Virus record (IMG/VR): IMGVR_UViG_3300025057_000004
Coordinates: 24,920-88,919 of that record
Reading direction: 5' to 3' (one strand)
From: a virus
Length of the DNA stretch: 64,000 nucleotides
Part shown: positions 35,401 to 42,701 of the stretch, one piece after another
How the letters are laid out: each line of letters begins with the position of its first letter
Numbering within the stretch: the first letter of the stretch is position 1
Position numbers and translations under genes: made by a program
Notes under the pieces: model-generated
Databases searched by the model: none
What the model saw: the letters and a program-made list of their open reading frames with translations, nothing else
What the model was told of the DNA's origin: nothing

Positions 35401-38400
35401 AGGAACAGTACCATCTTCTCCTCTTAGAGCTTGTCTTTTTTCTTCTATTTCTTTTACTTTATTTTCTAACTTCTCTTGTCTTTTTGTATCTGTATCACTA
35501 GTTTGTTGCGTAGGTTGTGCTTGAACTTTTGTAGCTTTGATATCAGGAACTGAATCAATATGCATAGTTATCATAGAGTTGATAAAAGGCATCTCAGGAT
35601 CAATATTCACTTCATACCATCCTTTTTTAGAAAGGTCAGCATTGTACGAACCTGTATTCATTTTATCAACATTGAATCGCATTACCTTTTTAGAAGCAAT
35701 ATCTTTTGCTTCAGCACGATTGATATAACCTGTCTTAAATACCCGAACACCATCTTTTCCTTGACGGTATTCTTTTATCTTTCCTTTATTTCCATCGTAA
35801 TAAAGAGTGTAAGGAATGTAATCAAGAGATTTTTTATTAAACTCTTTTATAGCTTGAAACTTTTGACTGACTGAAAGAGCAGGGTCTTCAATCTTATCAT
35901 AAAGAGCATCTATTAATGAGTTTACGACAGCTTGCTCTTTTGGTAATTGAGAAAGCTTTTTAGGCTTCATTCTTACAGGTTTAAAATCACCATTAGGTGT
36001 TTGAATAAGAATGAATACGTTACCTTTTTTATCTACAAGTTTAGAATTATCATTGTAATCTATATCTGTACCTTTAGGTAACTGAGACCTTGCGTTGTCG
36101 TCAATAAGTTTTACGGTACCATCGGCTGTAGTATCTGTAATGACTACAAGATAATTTTCATTTAAAATATGAGGAGGTATGGATTTCTTACTAAAAGTAG
36201 AATTGAATTTTTCATTTACACGACCTCCAGAACGTACAGTATCTATAGATGATTTGAATACCCCACCTGTTTGTCCTGAGTTTTTAAATTCATTGAATAT
36301 ACTTTGACGCAACTGTTTGATAGGGTCGGAGCCGAGTAGTCCTCTACTATTCTTTATCATACCCACCTTAAGTTCTTTCTCTACACCGTTAACCTCTGTT
36401 ACAAGACTTACCATGATAAGAAGGTCATCAGCATTACGAGCAGAATCTTTATTGAAATCAACATCTGCAGGTACTGAAAATATCAACTGCTTTCCAAGCA
36501 TATCTACAGAAGGATCATTCAACGCAGCAATCTCCTCATCTGTAAATACTTCAACATCAACACCATTTATTTTTACAGTGCTTTGAGCGTGTTTTACAGG
36601 AATACCTTCTTTAGTAAATAGTACACGCTGACCTGGAATAAAATCATCATAACCTAATTTTCTTGCATCCTCAATAGACATTCTTCTATTGTTCTCAGCA
36701 CCAATGAATTGTACAGTTCCTTCTTGAGCGTTATATACATATAGAGCGTTTTGCTGCGCAAGAAGCTTTGACATTGTACGACCTTCCTTTGCAGGATTCG
36801 CATCTTCAGAAGCATCAGCAGGAGGTTCATTACTTTCAGCATCCTGCATTTCAGTATAATTATCCTCCTTGTAATTTATTTCATCGTCCTCTTTTTGTTC
36901 CTGTTTTTTTTGAAGTTCAGATGTAAGGTCTTTGTATACCTTTCTCACATCAGCATTATTGCTATATAAATTGTAAAACTCTTCAGCAGTTTCTACTTTG
37001 TCAAGAGCACTTATTGCTTTTGTGTTTCCTTTGGCAAGAGCCTTCATTTTTTGAATCTCTCTATACAATAAAGGTGTAGAACGATAACGCTGTTTAAAAT
37101 CCTGCTCAAATGTTTCAGAACCTTCTTGTGGAATTTCACTTGACATTTCAGCAAGAGTTGCAACCCCCTCAAGCTTTTTCATAAGGTCACTATAACCTGG
37201 AGTATCCTTTTCGTTCACAAGAGATTTTACAGCATTCATCGTCATGCTAGGTCTGATACTACGTTTTGTCATATCAAGCTGACGTTGCTCATGCTCTTTT
37301 TGAATTTCTGCTTTACCTTCTACTGTATTTGCATTTTGAATAACACGCTGCGACTCTTGCTGACGCAGGTCAACATAAGCTTCTTGATCATTCATATTAG
37401 CAAGGTCTACATCTCTTGACGTTGTAGGAATTACAGCATCTCCTGTACGCTCTTCAAGTTGTTGTTTTTCTTCAGCAATCTCTTTTTCTAACTGCTCAAT
37501 TTTATTATCAAGATAAGATACGACACCCTCAGAACCTTCTTTCTTTCCTACTTGCTCTTTATATTTATCTCGGTATTTCTTATAACTATTAAGTTTATAT
37601 TCTTTATTTTTTATACTGAGCTGATTTGTATCTATCTGATTTGATATTTCTTCTTCAATCTTTGTTTTTTCAGCAGCAATAACGTCATTTGCCTGTGCAA
37701 GCTTATGCTTTTCATATAAAGAACCTAACTCTTCAATCTTAACAACATTATCTTTAGAAGCGTCTTCTGTAAGTCTTGAATACTCTCTCTCCAAAAAGTC
37801 AAGATCAGAAAGTATTTCAGCATCTTTTTTTCTTTTATCTTCTATCTGTTCTGGAGTAAGTCCTTCTGCTTCAAGCTCTTGATCTGTTTTATCTGCAAGA
37901 TCCTGATAAAAACTTCTAAGTGAAGAAAACTTACCTGCATTACCATATTGAACAGCTTGGTTCATAAGAATAGAACCGTCTACAAGATATGAGTTAGTAA
38001 CGTCTAATTTATCTAAGAATGTACGTTTAGCAAGATCAGCATCCTGTGCTTCATATACTCCTGCTAATCTGTTATATAATTGACCTGTACTACCAGCAGC
38101 TTTAAAGAATGTTCCACCTACAGCACCTAATAAAGCAGATGCCTGTGCTTCAGGATCTTTTACATAATCTGACATTCTTCTGTCAAGACCTTCAAGTTCA
38201 AAGAAACTTCTATCGTTCTTTGCTGCTCTTGCTGATTCCTGTGATATTACATACTGTCCAAACTCTTCAAGACCTTCCCCTGCTGCATTCTTAATATAAT
38301 CATACCCTCCTTTTGCAAGTTGTTTTCTAAGACCTTTAGCAGCAGGTGCTGCGTAATTCAATCCTTTTGTGAGAGAACCGTATTGAACAAGATCTGTAGC

Positions 38401-39321
38401 GATATTTATCCAGTTTGCTTTCCAAGTATTAGCTGCTGCTTCCCCTGCTTTTAAACGTGCTTCTTGATCGCTTACTCCTTCAGCAATAAGTTCTTGATAT
38501 ACAGAATTGAAAGTCTCATTTGCTTCCATTGTATTTTCCATATATCTTGATATGGTAGCAGAAGCACCCGTTCTAAGTAAACTTTCAGCCTTCTCACCAT
38601 ACACAAGCTTATTAAGACCTTTTGTTATTTTAGAAGCATCTTGAGCTACGTTAGCAATTCTTGTAGTATTAAGAAGCCCTCTAGCTGTTTTACCAGCAAA
38701 AGCTAGTGCTCTCATTATACCTGCAGTAGGAATGAACATAGAGGCAGTTGTTGCAATACTTTCTATGTTGTTTGCCCACCATGTAGCAGAATCCCACGCA
38801 AAATCCTGTTGACCTCTTTCAGAACGATATATAGGAGTTACCTCACGTACTTCTTCCTGTGCTTTTTCCATAAGATCAGCAAACCAGTTGCTATAATCTT
38901 TTTCACCTTCCTGCAACGCCATACCGATATTCTCAGCATCAGCAAAATAAGATAATGCCTCTGCACCACCTAAGACCACTGTAGAAGCTCCTCTGGCAAT
39001 TGTATTTGCAAATAGACCGAATGCAGATTGATCACGTTCTAACTGCGCTTCAATATTACTATCAGCATAAATAGGAAGGTCAATATTTTTCAGATCTAGA
39101 TCAAAACCTTGAGTACTAATAGGACCTCCCATAATCTCTGGCATACCTTGCAATGCCTCACGTGGAGTCATTTCTGAGGTCGGAGGTTTAGGTTTTGCTG
39201 CTCTTGTTATATTAAGTGGAGCACTATTTCTGCTTTCTTCTACGGGAAGATTATTCTCATCAAGCTGTGCCTGAGTATCAGTACGTCCCCTCATCGGACG
39301 AGTGATCTTAATGTTTCTCAT
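26494..39321 (-). CDS. giant virion RNA polymerase of crAss-like phages, fused to a zincin
   Basis: A 4,275-residue protein. The catalytic beta'-like double-psi barrel is plain: RIPTEHKYSMFHIKVIGFLP, then LAGLDFDIDKLYG, with Asp at 3358, 3360 and 3362 binding the catalytic metal. Upstream, near residue 3085, NANYRIQMETPEHH and GTQYRKLI belong to the accompanying beta-like part known in crAss-like polymerases. At 1978-1982 is HEAFH, a zincin site, with EEYWADEYMEY following. The N-terminal 400 residues hold hydrophobic segments (about 97-130 and 190-215) suitable for membrane passage. Residues about 480-860 are coiled-coil rich. Relatives transcribe early genes after ejection; this protein is about twice the length I recall for the Cellulophaga phage phi14:2 enzyme, implying fusion of neighbouring virion proteins. 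Confidence 0.85.
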   Translation of the reverse strand: MRNIKITRPMRGRTDTQAQLDENNLPVEESRNSAPLNITRAAKPKPPTSEMTPREALQGMPEIMGGPISTQGFDLDLKNIDLPIYADSNIEAQLERDQSAFGLFANTIARGASTVVLGGAEALSYFADAENIGMALQEGEKDYSNWFADLMEKAQEEVREVTPIYRSERGQQDFAWDSATWWANNIESIATTASMFIPTAGIMRALAFAGKTARGLLNTTRIANVAQDASKITKGLNKLVYGEKAESLLRTGASATISRYMENTMEANETFNSVYQELIAEGVSDQEARLKAGEAAANTWKANWINIATDLVQYGSLTKGLNYAAPAAKGLRKQLAKGGYDYIKNAAGEGLEEFGQYVISQESARAAKNDRSFFELEGLDRRMSDYVKDPEAQASALLGAVGGTFFKAAGSTGQLYNRLAGVYEAQDADLAKRTFLDKLDVTNSYLVDGSILMNQAVQYGNAGKFSSLRSFYQDLADKTDQELEAEGLTPEQIEDKRKKDAEILSDLDFLEREYSRLTEDASKDNVVKIEELGSLYEKHKLAQANDVIAAEKTKIEEEISNQIDTNQLSIKNKEYKLNSYKKYRDKYKEQVGKKEGSEGVVSYLDNKIEQLEKEIAEEKQQLEERTGDAVIPTTSRDVDLANMNDQEAYVDLRQQESQRVIQNANTVEGKAEIQKEHEQRQLDMTKRSIRPSMTMNAVKSLVNEKDTPGYSDLMKKLEGVATLAEMSSEIPQEGSETFEQDFKQRYRSTPLLYREIQKMKALAKGNTKAISALDKVETAEEFYNLYSNNADVRKVYKDLTSELQKKQEQKEDDEINYKEDNYTEMQDAESNEPPADASEDANPAKEGRTMSKLLAQQNALYVYNAQEGTVQFIGAENNRRMSIEDARKLGYDDFIPGQRVLFTKEGIPVKHAQSTVKINGVDVEVFTDEEIAALNDPSVDMLGKQLIFSVPADVDFNKDSARNADDLLIMVSLVTEVNGVEKELKVGMIKNSRGLLGSDPIKQLRQSIFNEFKNSGQTGGVFKSSIDTVRSGGRVNEKFNSTFSKKSIPPHILNENYLVVITDTTADGTVKLIDDNARSQLPKGTDIDYNDNSKLVDKKGNVFILIQTPNGDFKPVRMKPKKLSQLPKEQAVVNSLIDALYDKIEDPALSVSQKFQAIKEFNKKSLDYIPYTLYYDGNKGKIKEYRQGKDGVRVFKTGYINRAEAKDIASKKVMRFNVDKMNTGSYNADLSKKGWYEVNIDPEMPFINSMITMHIDSVPDIKATKVQAQPTQQTSDTDTKRQEKLENKVKEIEEKRQALRGEDGTVPKENVAEFKQLGKDLDVAKKNAKRGNLPKGYGISIRTRIKEGQSWGDEIATGLDAKRHEIRIENKIQNVLSGKITAQQAIEQISREYAFLVNEMDSIAAYINDRTSDAPEIGNNKQSFAAWRRGEFDTTTAPTTDIDAKKADIERRKVLAELLKDNEYKLSFPSRHDSNKTIAYYIDITGKKLTDSIEISIDEWREFSRGLSRRNKNSKEGNSIIFNLRQKIADRLIKQYDAELAALKSQSTTEGTVDIPVNNMTIVYNPQTGEMTFKTSGNPVTEETVVNKALVRYETQQGTIRTATYNNTEYKILSDNRIISMSKSNTGKEKWIKDSKQRTSILEQAGEVPAPVQPTQQTSARSTATQQLREAESGEQGIAEAERATIKAAMDAMLPPPDAFESREEYDQAEAEVKASKEYKDLERLLTKTTTTELQVPEKASIYETDGLFDVEYEGEGIIGDYLPTYEAAVKRAQEFDAQQKAAEEGEVISKKEYDAFVNDGTVDQARINTIADKIIKGEGLSIREQKILEGRAKEVEERIQEVAKQTEQNDVSAEEPTVNVSMNTAIDFTGQTSSLDTLGQEPTEEEDKKKDDDDNEPFSESDVVKRLREITDPDGSYELWDQEKEVAWFKKNYPNVPLEVLDDLREVVGKGGPELWGMFRNASVFIATNAKTGTLYHEAFHVVFNLMLTDAERKQILEEGATKAKGAVAIEEYWADEYMEYQLSEGASAHTLPAKVADFFKRLWHMIRIAAERVGFASPASMNDYMYRVSRGLYNKGLIRKIGNVKFRNSVTRFRPKEIENNGLLNAREADVAKRLMNGILISDVLPRYKTLLNMPHADDTEIIKAIIKKGIRDNDPRYSVQALYTNVYQFLKTASEDKRRSENDRKTLGRLLNSFATEEGNTLKMKRLYIKAARSLQYYGIRMAYDTGSVDTTNDNIEESDLLEETEDVIENWMVKEKFISAKEKFSQKSKALFSMVPVKNAKFGGFPVFETPAHVFNKLSSRLSDSKNLEDMKRKLDDLINYNPGYKVIKNALTSEDSTIATEFWKNIGQRKFTPFLVLQNDGKRTRTFIGNEKDARKDLKATWQQNFFDSPFYDVSNNIIAPTARFDEKYEVLSRIVDDIEKKKKTERLDKEGNISRSQAGEIYNVLKFLNIPVTRNEVIDMFSTPDNGENVKGGKERFLQFASGLTYYMNRIKKGENPYDGNKEASDNFNDMMEVYMIAYPETYQSSFRTGEGELAYSFLQSRFMQNFMRELQNPNKKERDAYIEERMQDPFYKNSPFLSKILEIPDLAGNMRMAVFDTLRTNDGSAIPYTKLTRQQLEALKINAFFNLQFGGKTDTAYGYFMMPIFSDSTSSAFLRFKKYTTEEAKAALVDSARQERERIEWLEGRIKPVQKEYNKWLADQNDRNKPYKEKAKLPEQLKDIEYNMLKNGLKYQIFRGLNDMDLSTESQFEDAVMNMIQENLNSELRSLIEEGIFDKDGNDATDMLDERILDEKVRRDNLTQYVYNTMVMNIQTLVTFGGDTAFYKAGKDGLTDFTDVYKRIKEIWSPGDYINTDAVYTHVKEGETSEKVKVRNDYKVIYVKDPGEVENIVSESIKELERVHKNNPKKDQIIDAFSKLNNTDAATIIDPIRAREIHLGSKGLNASLYEMYDSLMTGKTIRHIGEEATSIVYKPFQFMFEKSTDTNNTTRFNPVQHKNAEFLITPSMAVGNPKLEKMMEKFGYVFKKDGSWTYDSSKRITDAVMYTTAVKVGEKGTIDNIEDAVETDAHTFKNANYRIQMETPEHHIDTDIMEGTQYRKLIIENVDPNAEYTLPDGTKVKGDKLVKDFNEAVYLNVKESYEELKKLFYDEETGLPDNNKILTALREQAIEQELPDDFLTALDFLENNEGYTVDENGNLKKASQVTVLPLWHPDIVYQVESMMNSFFKNRVTKQRTDKSAGASLYNASSWGFENENPKGLRKPKIKWSEDGGIEYMEAIMPVTSEALLDYADENGFIDIKKIEEIEPDLLKGVFYRIPTEHKYSMFHIKVIGFLPQGVAGQIILPDEATTLAGLDFDIDKLYGLLYNIEVYGQPLPEKEIAYQNYINSSNFSKKLGRNIIRKNIPNFDDARARREFAAKEGLRWNADENVFTKKSLRKVESSMDTKKGRDNLKLDIAFSILSNKRTAVEQTTPGGFETLKDLVDMILKAQGADKGQINPMLNSTVREIHNRMMTGLDLIGIFANHTVNHSLMTLGNVAFTKPIKFNGKELAGLSQMMVGDVNIADLKEFLAAAVDNGKDPVASFLNVTTITADLVASMVRVGHPIESVMMFTANPTLKDFTNRLSKAGNTYSSTINDTINEIESELKVALRKVAGSTQADKILDKGLSSLYLTYDRKTKKGNLLDSIKKSNMSTEDLIKEKDLNEIKLRLNVISSFRNLMNNQASDLKTVMSAMRYDSSKNAAGPTVAHTKNKLDRYDSALEVKGIAGFRQLISDIESNPERYVAAFREYGLKEAVKIIGEVTNIPYASTDEFNIFNFTEKTIKQYIAPEGRSINPDDTNKIYRAIETLIATSYETFKPVELKRVIENLPSEISNFISANEDSPYVPFLRHFMAIPSKQQKALAIMKFTRNGVDKIQQTDIKNDWYSMINDSDPNVSKIANDLVKYAFATSGYVVTPFKFTDMIPVMYTSDLREPGKKRFVESIEDIYSKDMFDYENSGPVVLQMIDQILRNMYRSFSFVKYINPDEVKPYKVNGTYRQKVWYEDVTKKEKGETFQLQYIKTVINDKQGMRSALMKAIESEGDYIIYEQVQPLGLHNEMMEFDYDSAVLNKPLVSQMASLEYIPTKEETEAKDLNISDVGIAQTMIEMMNIIPDFNINEIRPVENVKEVKTHPFIQKIEALPNDKKVQLKNLVGSTSRTGYMILEAILNNFTEVGTVQNEAIEKLFEKYQDQINAKHPDTTADVLKEWVNKWDSEGKSGLNLLDQYLKKCYG

Positions 39322-42300
39322 TTATAAAGATTTGCTTTTACAGAATCAGGATTTGCATTTGATTCATTTAAGATGACAGCAATAGCATACATCCAATCTG
39401 GAATGTTGGAATCGTTAATATTGGTTTCAATTGTACCATTACCTTTTGCTGCTCTGTAAGATGACATTTGGCTGAATTGGCTATACACTACATCTACAAG
39501 TCTATTATCGTTAACAGATGCATTTTCAATTTCAGTGAATTTATCTTCAATATTAGCTTTCAATGTATTTACATCTCTATTACCATCTTCATCTAAAGAC
39601 TCTTCGAATATGTTCTGTAGTTTCTGAACATCGGATACAAATTTAGCATCTTTTCTTTTAACTACATCCCAATTGTTCCAACCACCGTTCTTTTCTCCTA
39701 TTTTAGTATTGGCAACTGTTCTTGCTGCAAATTCTATATTCTGTTCATGACTCATATTAGCAGGAGCAATAGGTGATTGATTTGCAGAAATGAATCCTAT
39801 CTCACTCTGTACTCCAGAGTTCTGATATATATTTCTATCATTCAGACCGAATAAACCTACGTTAAAACTTTCTATTTCATCAGGATTATTTATCTGACCT
39901 GTAGCTTTAAGATTGTCTATTACAGGTTGATACTCTTGATAATTCATAGGAATCTGAGATTCTGTTTCTGAAGTTTGTAAAGAACTATAAGCATCATAGA
40001 TGTCAGATATCATAGGAATTATTTTTTGTTTTGCCTGTTGCAATGTCAGATTTTGAAAATCTGTAGCATTAGGTAGATTCTCTATAGATTGAATAGTTGC
40101 ATTTTCTGATGCACCATCAATACCAGGAGTCCAAAGAACTGTACTACCATTTATATTATAACTATTGTCTGAGTTCTTGCTTATAAAAAGATTGAAATTA
40201 TCGTCAGCTACTTCACTCATTTTTGTAACAACGCTTTCAGGTAAAAATGATTCATTACCAAAAGCGTCAAGGTTGAATATTTTATCGTTAATCATATCAG
40301 AGAATCCCACATAAGCACGTTCTTTAGGATTAAGATAAAACTCTGAATTTTGTAAAAACTGATCTGTTACATCAATATCAAAATCTTCTTGTGTAGCCTG
40401 TTTTTCTCCGTCTTTAGTAACTGTATATTTACCTTTTACATATACAGAATAAGGTCTTGAATTACCATCACTACTTTGAACATCGTTATAATCAAACATA
40501 AGATATTCGGGTTCAAATTTTATATTCTTTTCAAGATCTTCTGGAAGATCAGCAAAACTATTATATATATCATTTTTACTTACAATATTTGCTCCGTCTT
40601 TAAATATTCTGACAGGTTGTTCGATATCATCAGCACGTTTAACTGCAGTTTCTGCAATTAACATGTGTTTTGGGTTTTTAGTTTTATCTGTTCTTGAAGG
40701 GTCTACTGTAATATCCAGTTCGATCATATCATTTACATATTCTCTTTCTCCATATGCAGTTTTAACATTAGCATCAAGAGCATCTATAAATTCAGTATTG
40801 ATACTGTATTTTTTAAATGCTTTTTGTTGTGCGTCATTTTGAATACCAACTACAAAATCTCTATAATTTTGTTTTTTAGAATTAGATACTGATGTTCCTC
40901 CTACAGGTGTATTTACCCATTGTTGTTCTGTTACAGTCCCTTCAATAGAACCCATTTCAGTTATAATATCATTGATATTTTCTGTAATAAAGTTTTCATC
41001 AAAGCCGTTTCTATATGCTTGAACAATTTTACTATTAGGACCTAACGCTTGAATAATTGCTTTTTCTCTATTTGCAATTTGTTCTTCAATAGGTTGAAAA
41101 CTTGTCATTGAAACAGAAGGCATTTGTTTTCCATTTATAATAATATCTTCTGGAAAAAATCCATACTTCATAATTGTATTAGGATCAGCAATAGTAGCTT
41201 GGTCTGTTAATGCTGCAATATTAAAAATATCACCAAGCATAGGAGATATTGTTTCTGCAGACTTTCTATTTACATCTCTTGTAACAGCTTCTTGTTGTGC
41301 AGGTGTTATTTGAGGTATACCGTTTACAACATCTTCTTGTTTAAACTTCCCACGTAATTGATTCTTTGTTTGTACAGCTTGAGATCTGAGATTCATAGCT
41401 ACATTGAATCTTGCATCAGCTTCTCTTTTTGCTCTTTGCATTTTTGCTTCATCACTGAACTCATTTGAAACAACTTCTTTTCCATTTACAAGTTTTGTTA
41501 TTTTTTGATTTAAAGAAGGTCTGTTAAGTTCTTGTTCAAGCATTTGATCATAAAAAGCTTTTCTGTCTTCTTTTGTAAATTCTGCATCAAACAAACCAGT
41601 TTCAGAAAGATATTGTATTCCTTTATTACGATCAGTAAATTGAAAATCTTGTATAACATAATTAAGCAGTCCGTCATCTCCTCCTAAACCGTTTTTTGAA
41701 ATTTTTTCATTTACTACTTTTTCATATGCTTCAGATTGAGTTTTAGTATAAGCAAGACCTTCGCTGCTATTATATAAAGAAGGTCCTTGCGCTACGTTTG
41801 AAGGTTTTGTTACTGTACCGCCAGTTTGTGCAGTACCTCCTTCATTTGAAAATCCTTGCCAATAAGTATATAATTTAGCATCTTGCGCAAAATCGTTTAT
41901 AAGATTGGCAACACCGTAATTAGGATTCTTAGCTTTTTGAAACTCAATATACTTTACAAGTTCAGGTTCAGTTGATTCAAATTGATCAAGATTTATACCG
42001 TCACTGCTTAACGATTGAATACTTGGTAATCCTTTACCCATAATGTTATCTAATGTAAGTGCTTTACCTTCATAAGTATAGTAACTTCCTTTACCATCAG
42101 GTTTAACTTGTAACTCGCGTCTCTTAAGAACATCAGGTTCTATAGATTTATGTATCCATTCAAATGCTGTATGTCTACCTGGATTACTTATAAAGTTATA
42201 GGTCTCAGGAGTAACTGTCATACCTGCAGCTATCTGTTCTGGTGTAAGACCTAATGTAAATTCTCCTGTATTAGGATTAAGTTTTTCATAGATCTTAGTA

Positions 42301-42698
42301 GTACCAAAATCAGGATCTGCCATATTCTTAAGAACAAGATCTTTAAGTGCAGCATCGCTTTCTACAAACTTTACACGTGGATCATTTGCCCAAGTAGAAC
42401 TAAGACCTGAAAGATCACGCATTGCTTGACGCACGTTACGTGATTCGTAAAATCTATTTGATATATCCTGAAGCTGTTGCTTTCTTTCTTTATTGATTGC
42501 AGCAGCAGTTTCCTTACTTTCTTTTGAAAGACCAGGCATTATAACTGAATCAGCTTCTGCTTTTCCTATAGCAGCATCAATAGCATCAAAACGTTTCTGT
42601 TGATGTTGAGCTAACGGTAACAGTTTTTCAATAGGGTACGGATCGTATGCCTGTACAAACTGAGGTGCTGTATATTTTGTAAATCTATTTATTGCCAT
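39318..42698 (-). CDS. large virion protein, probably ejected cargo
   Basis: A 1,126-residue protein with helical N-terminal 130 residues (LLPLAQHQQKRFDAIDAAIG) and a long mixed body; no catalytic motif is seen. It lies between the peptidoglycan hydrolase and the polymerase and overlaps the latter by four bases. That arrangement matches the cargo proteins beside RNA polymerase genes in crAss-like phages. Composition is polar, with many Asn and Gln, and no membrane helix is obvious. Function is inferred from position only. Confidence 0.65.
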   Translation of the reverse strand: MAINRFTKYTAPQFVQAYDPYPIEKLLPLAQHQQKRFDAIDAAIGKAEADSVIMPGLSKESKETAAAINKERKQQLQDISNRFYESRNVRQAMRDLSGLSSTWANDPRVKFVESDAALKDLVLKNMADPDFGTTKIYEKLNPNTGEFTLGLTPEQIAAGMTVTPETYNFISNPGRHTAFEWIHKSIEPDVLKRRELQVKPDGKGSYYTYEGKALTLDNIMGKGLPSIQSLSSDGINLDQFESTEPELVKYIEFQKAKNPNYGVANLINDFAQDAKLYTYWQGFSNEGGTAQTGGTVTKPSNVAQGPSLYNSSEGLAYTKTQSEAYEKVVNEKISKNGLGGDDGLLNYVIQDFQFTDRNKGIQYLSETGLFDAEFTKEDRKAFYDQMLEQELNRPSLNQKITKLVNGKEVVSNEFSDEAKMQRAKREADARFNVAMNLRSQAVQTKNQLRGKFKQEDVVNGIPQITPAQQEAVTRDVNRKSAETISPMLGDIFNIAALTDQATIADPNTIMKYGFFPEDIIINGKQMPSVSMTSFQPIEEQIANREKAIIQALGPNSKIVQAYRNGFDENFITENINDIITEMGSIEGTVTEQQWVNTPVGGTSVSNSKKQNYRDFVVGIQNDAQQKAFKKYSINTEFIDALDANVKTAYGEREYVNDMIELDITVDPSRTDKTKNPKHMLIAETAVKRADDIEQPVRIFKDGANIVSKNDIYNSFADLPEDLEKNIKFEPEYLMFDYNDVQSSDGNSRPYSVYVKGKYTVTKDGEKQATQEDFDIDVTDQFLQNSEFYLNPKERAYVGFSDMINDKIFNLDAFGNESFLPESVVTKMSEVADDNFNLFISKNSDNSYNINGSTVLWTPGIDGASENATIQSIENLPNATDFQNLTLQQAKQKIIPMISDIYDAYSSLQTSETESQIPMNYQEYQPVIDNLKATGQINNPDEIESFNVGLFGLNDRNIYQNSGVQSEIGFISANQSPIAPANMSHEQNIEFAARTVANTKIGEKNGGWNNWDVVKRKDAKFVSDVQKLQNIFEESLDEDGNRDVNTLKANIEDKFTEIENASVNDNRLVDVVYSQFSQMSSYRAAKGNGTIETNINDSNIPDWMYAIAVILNESNANPDSVKANLYK

Positions 42699-42701
42699 AA
42701 C

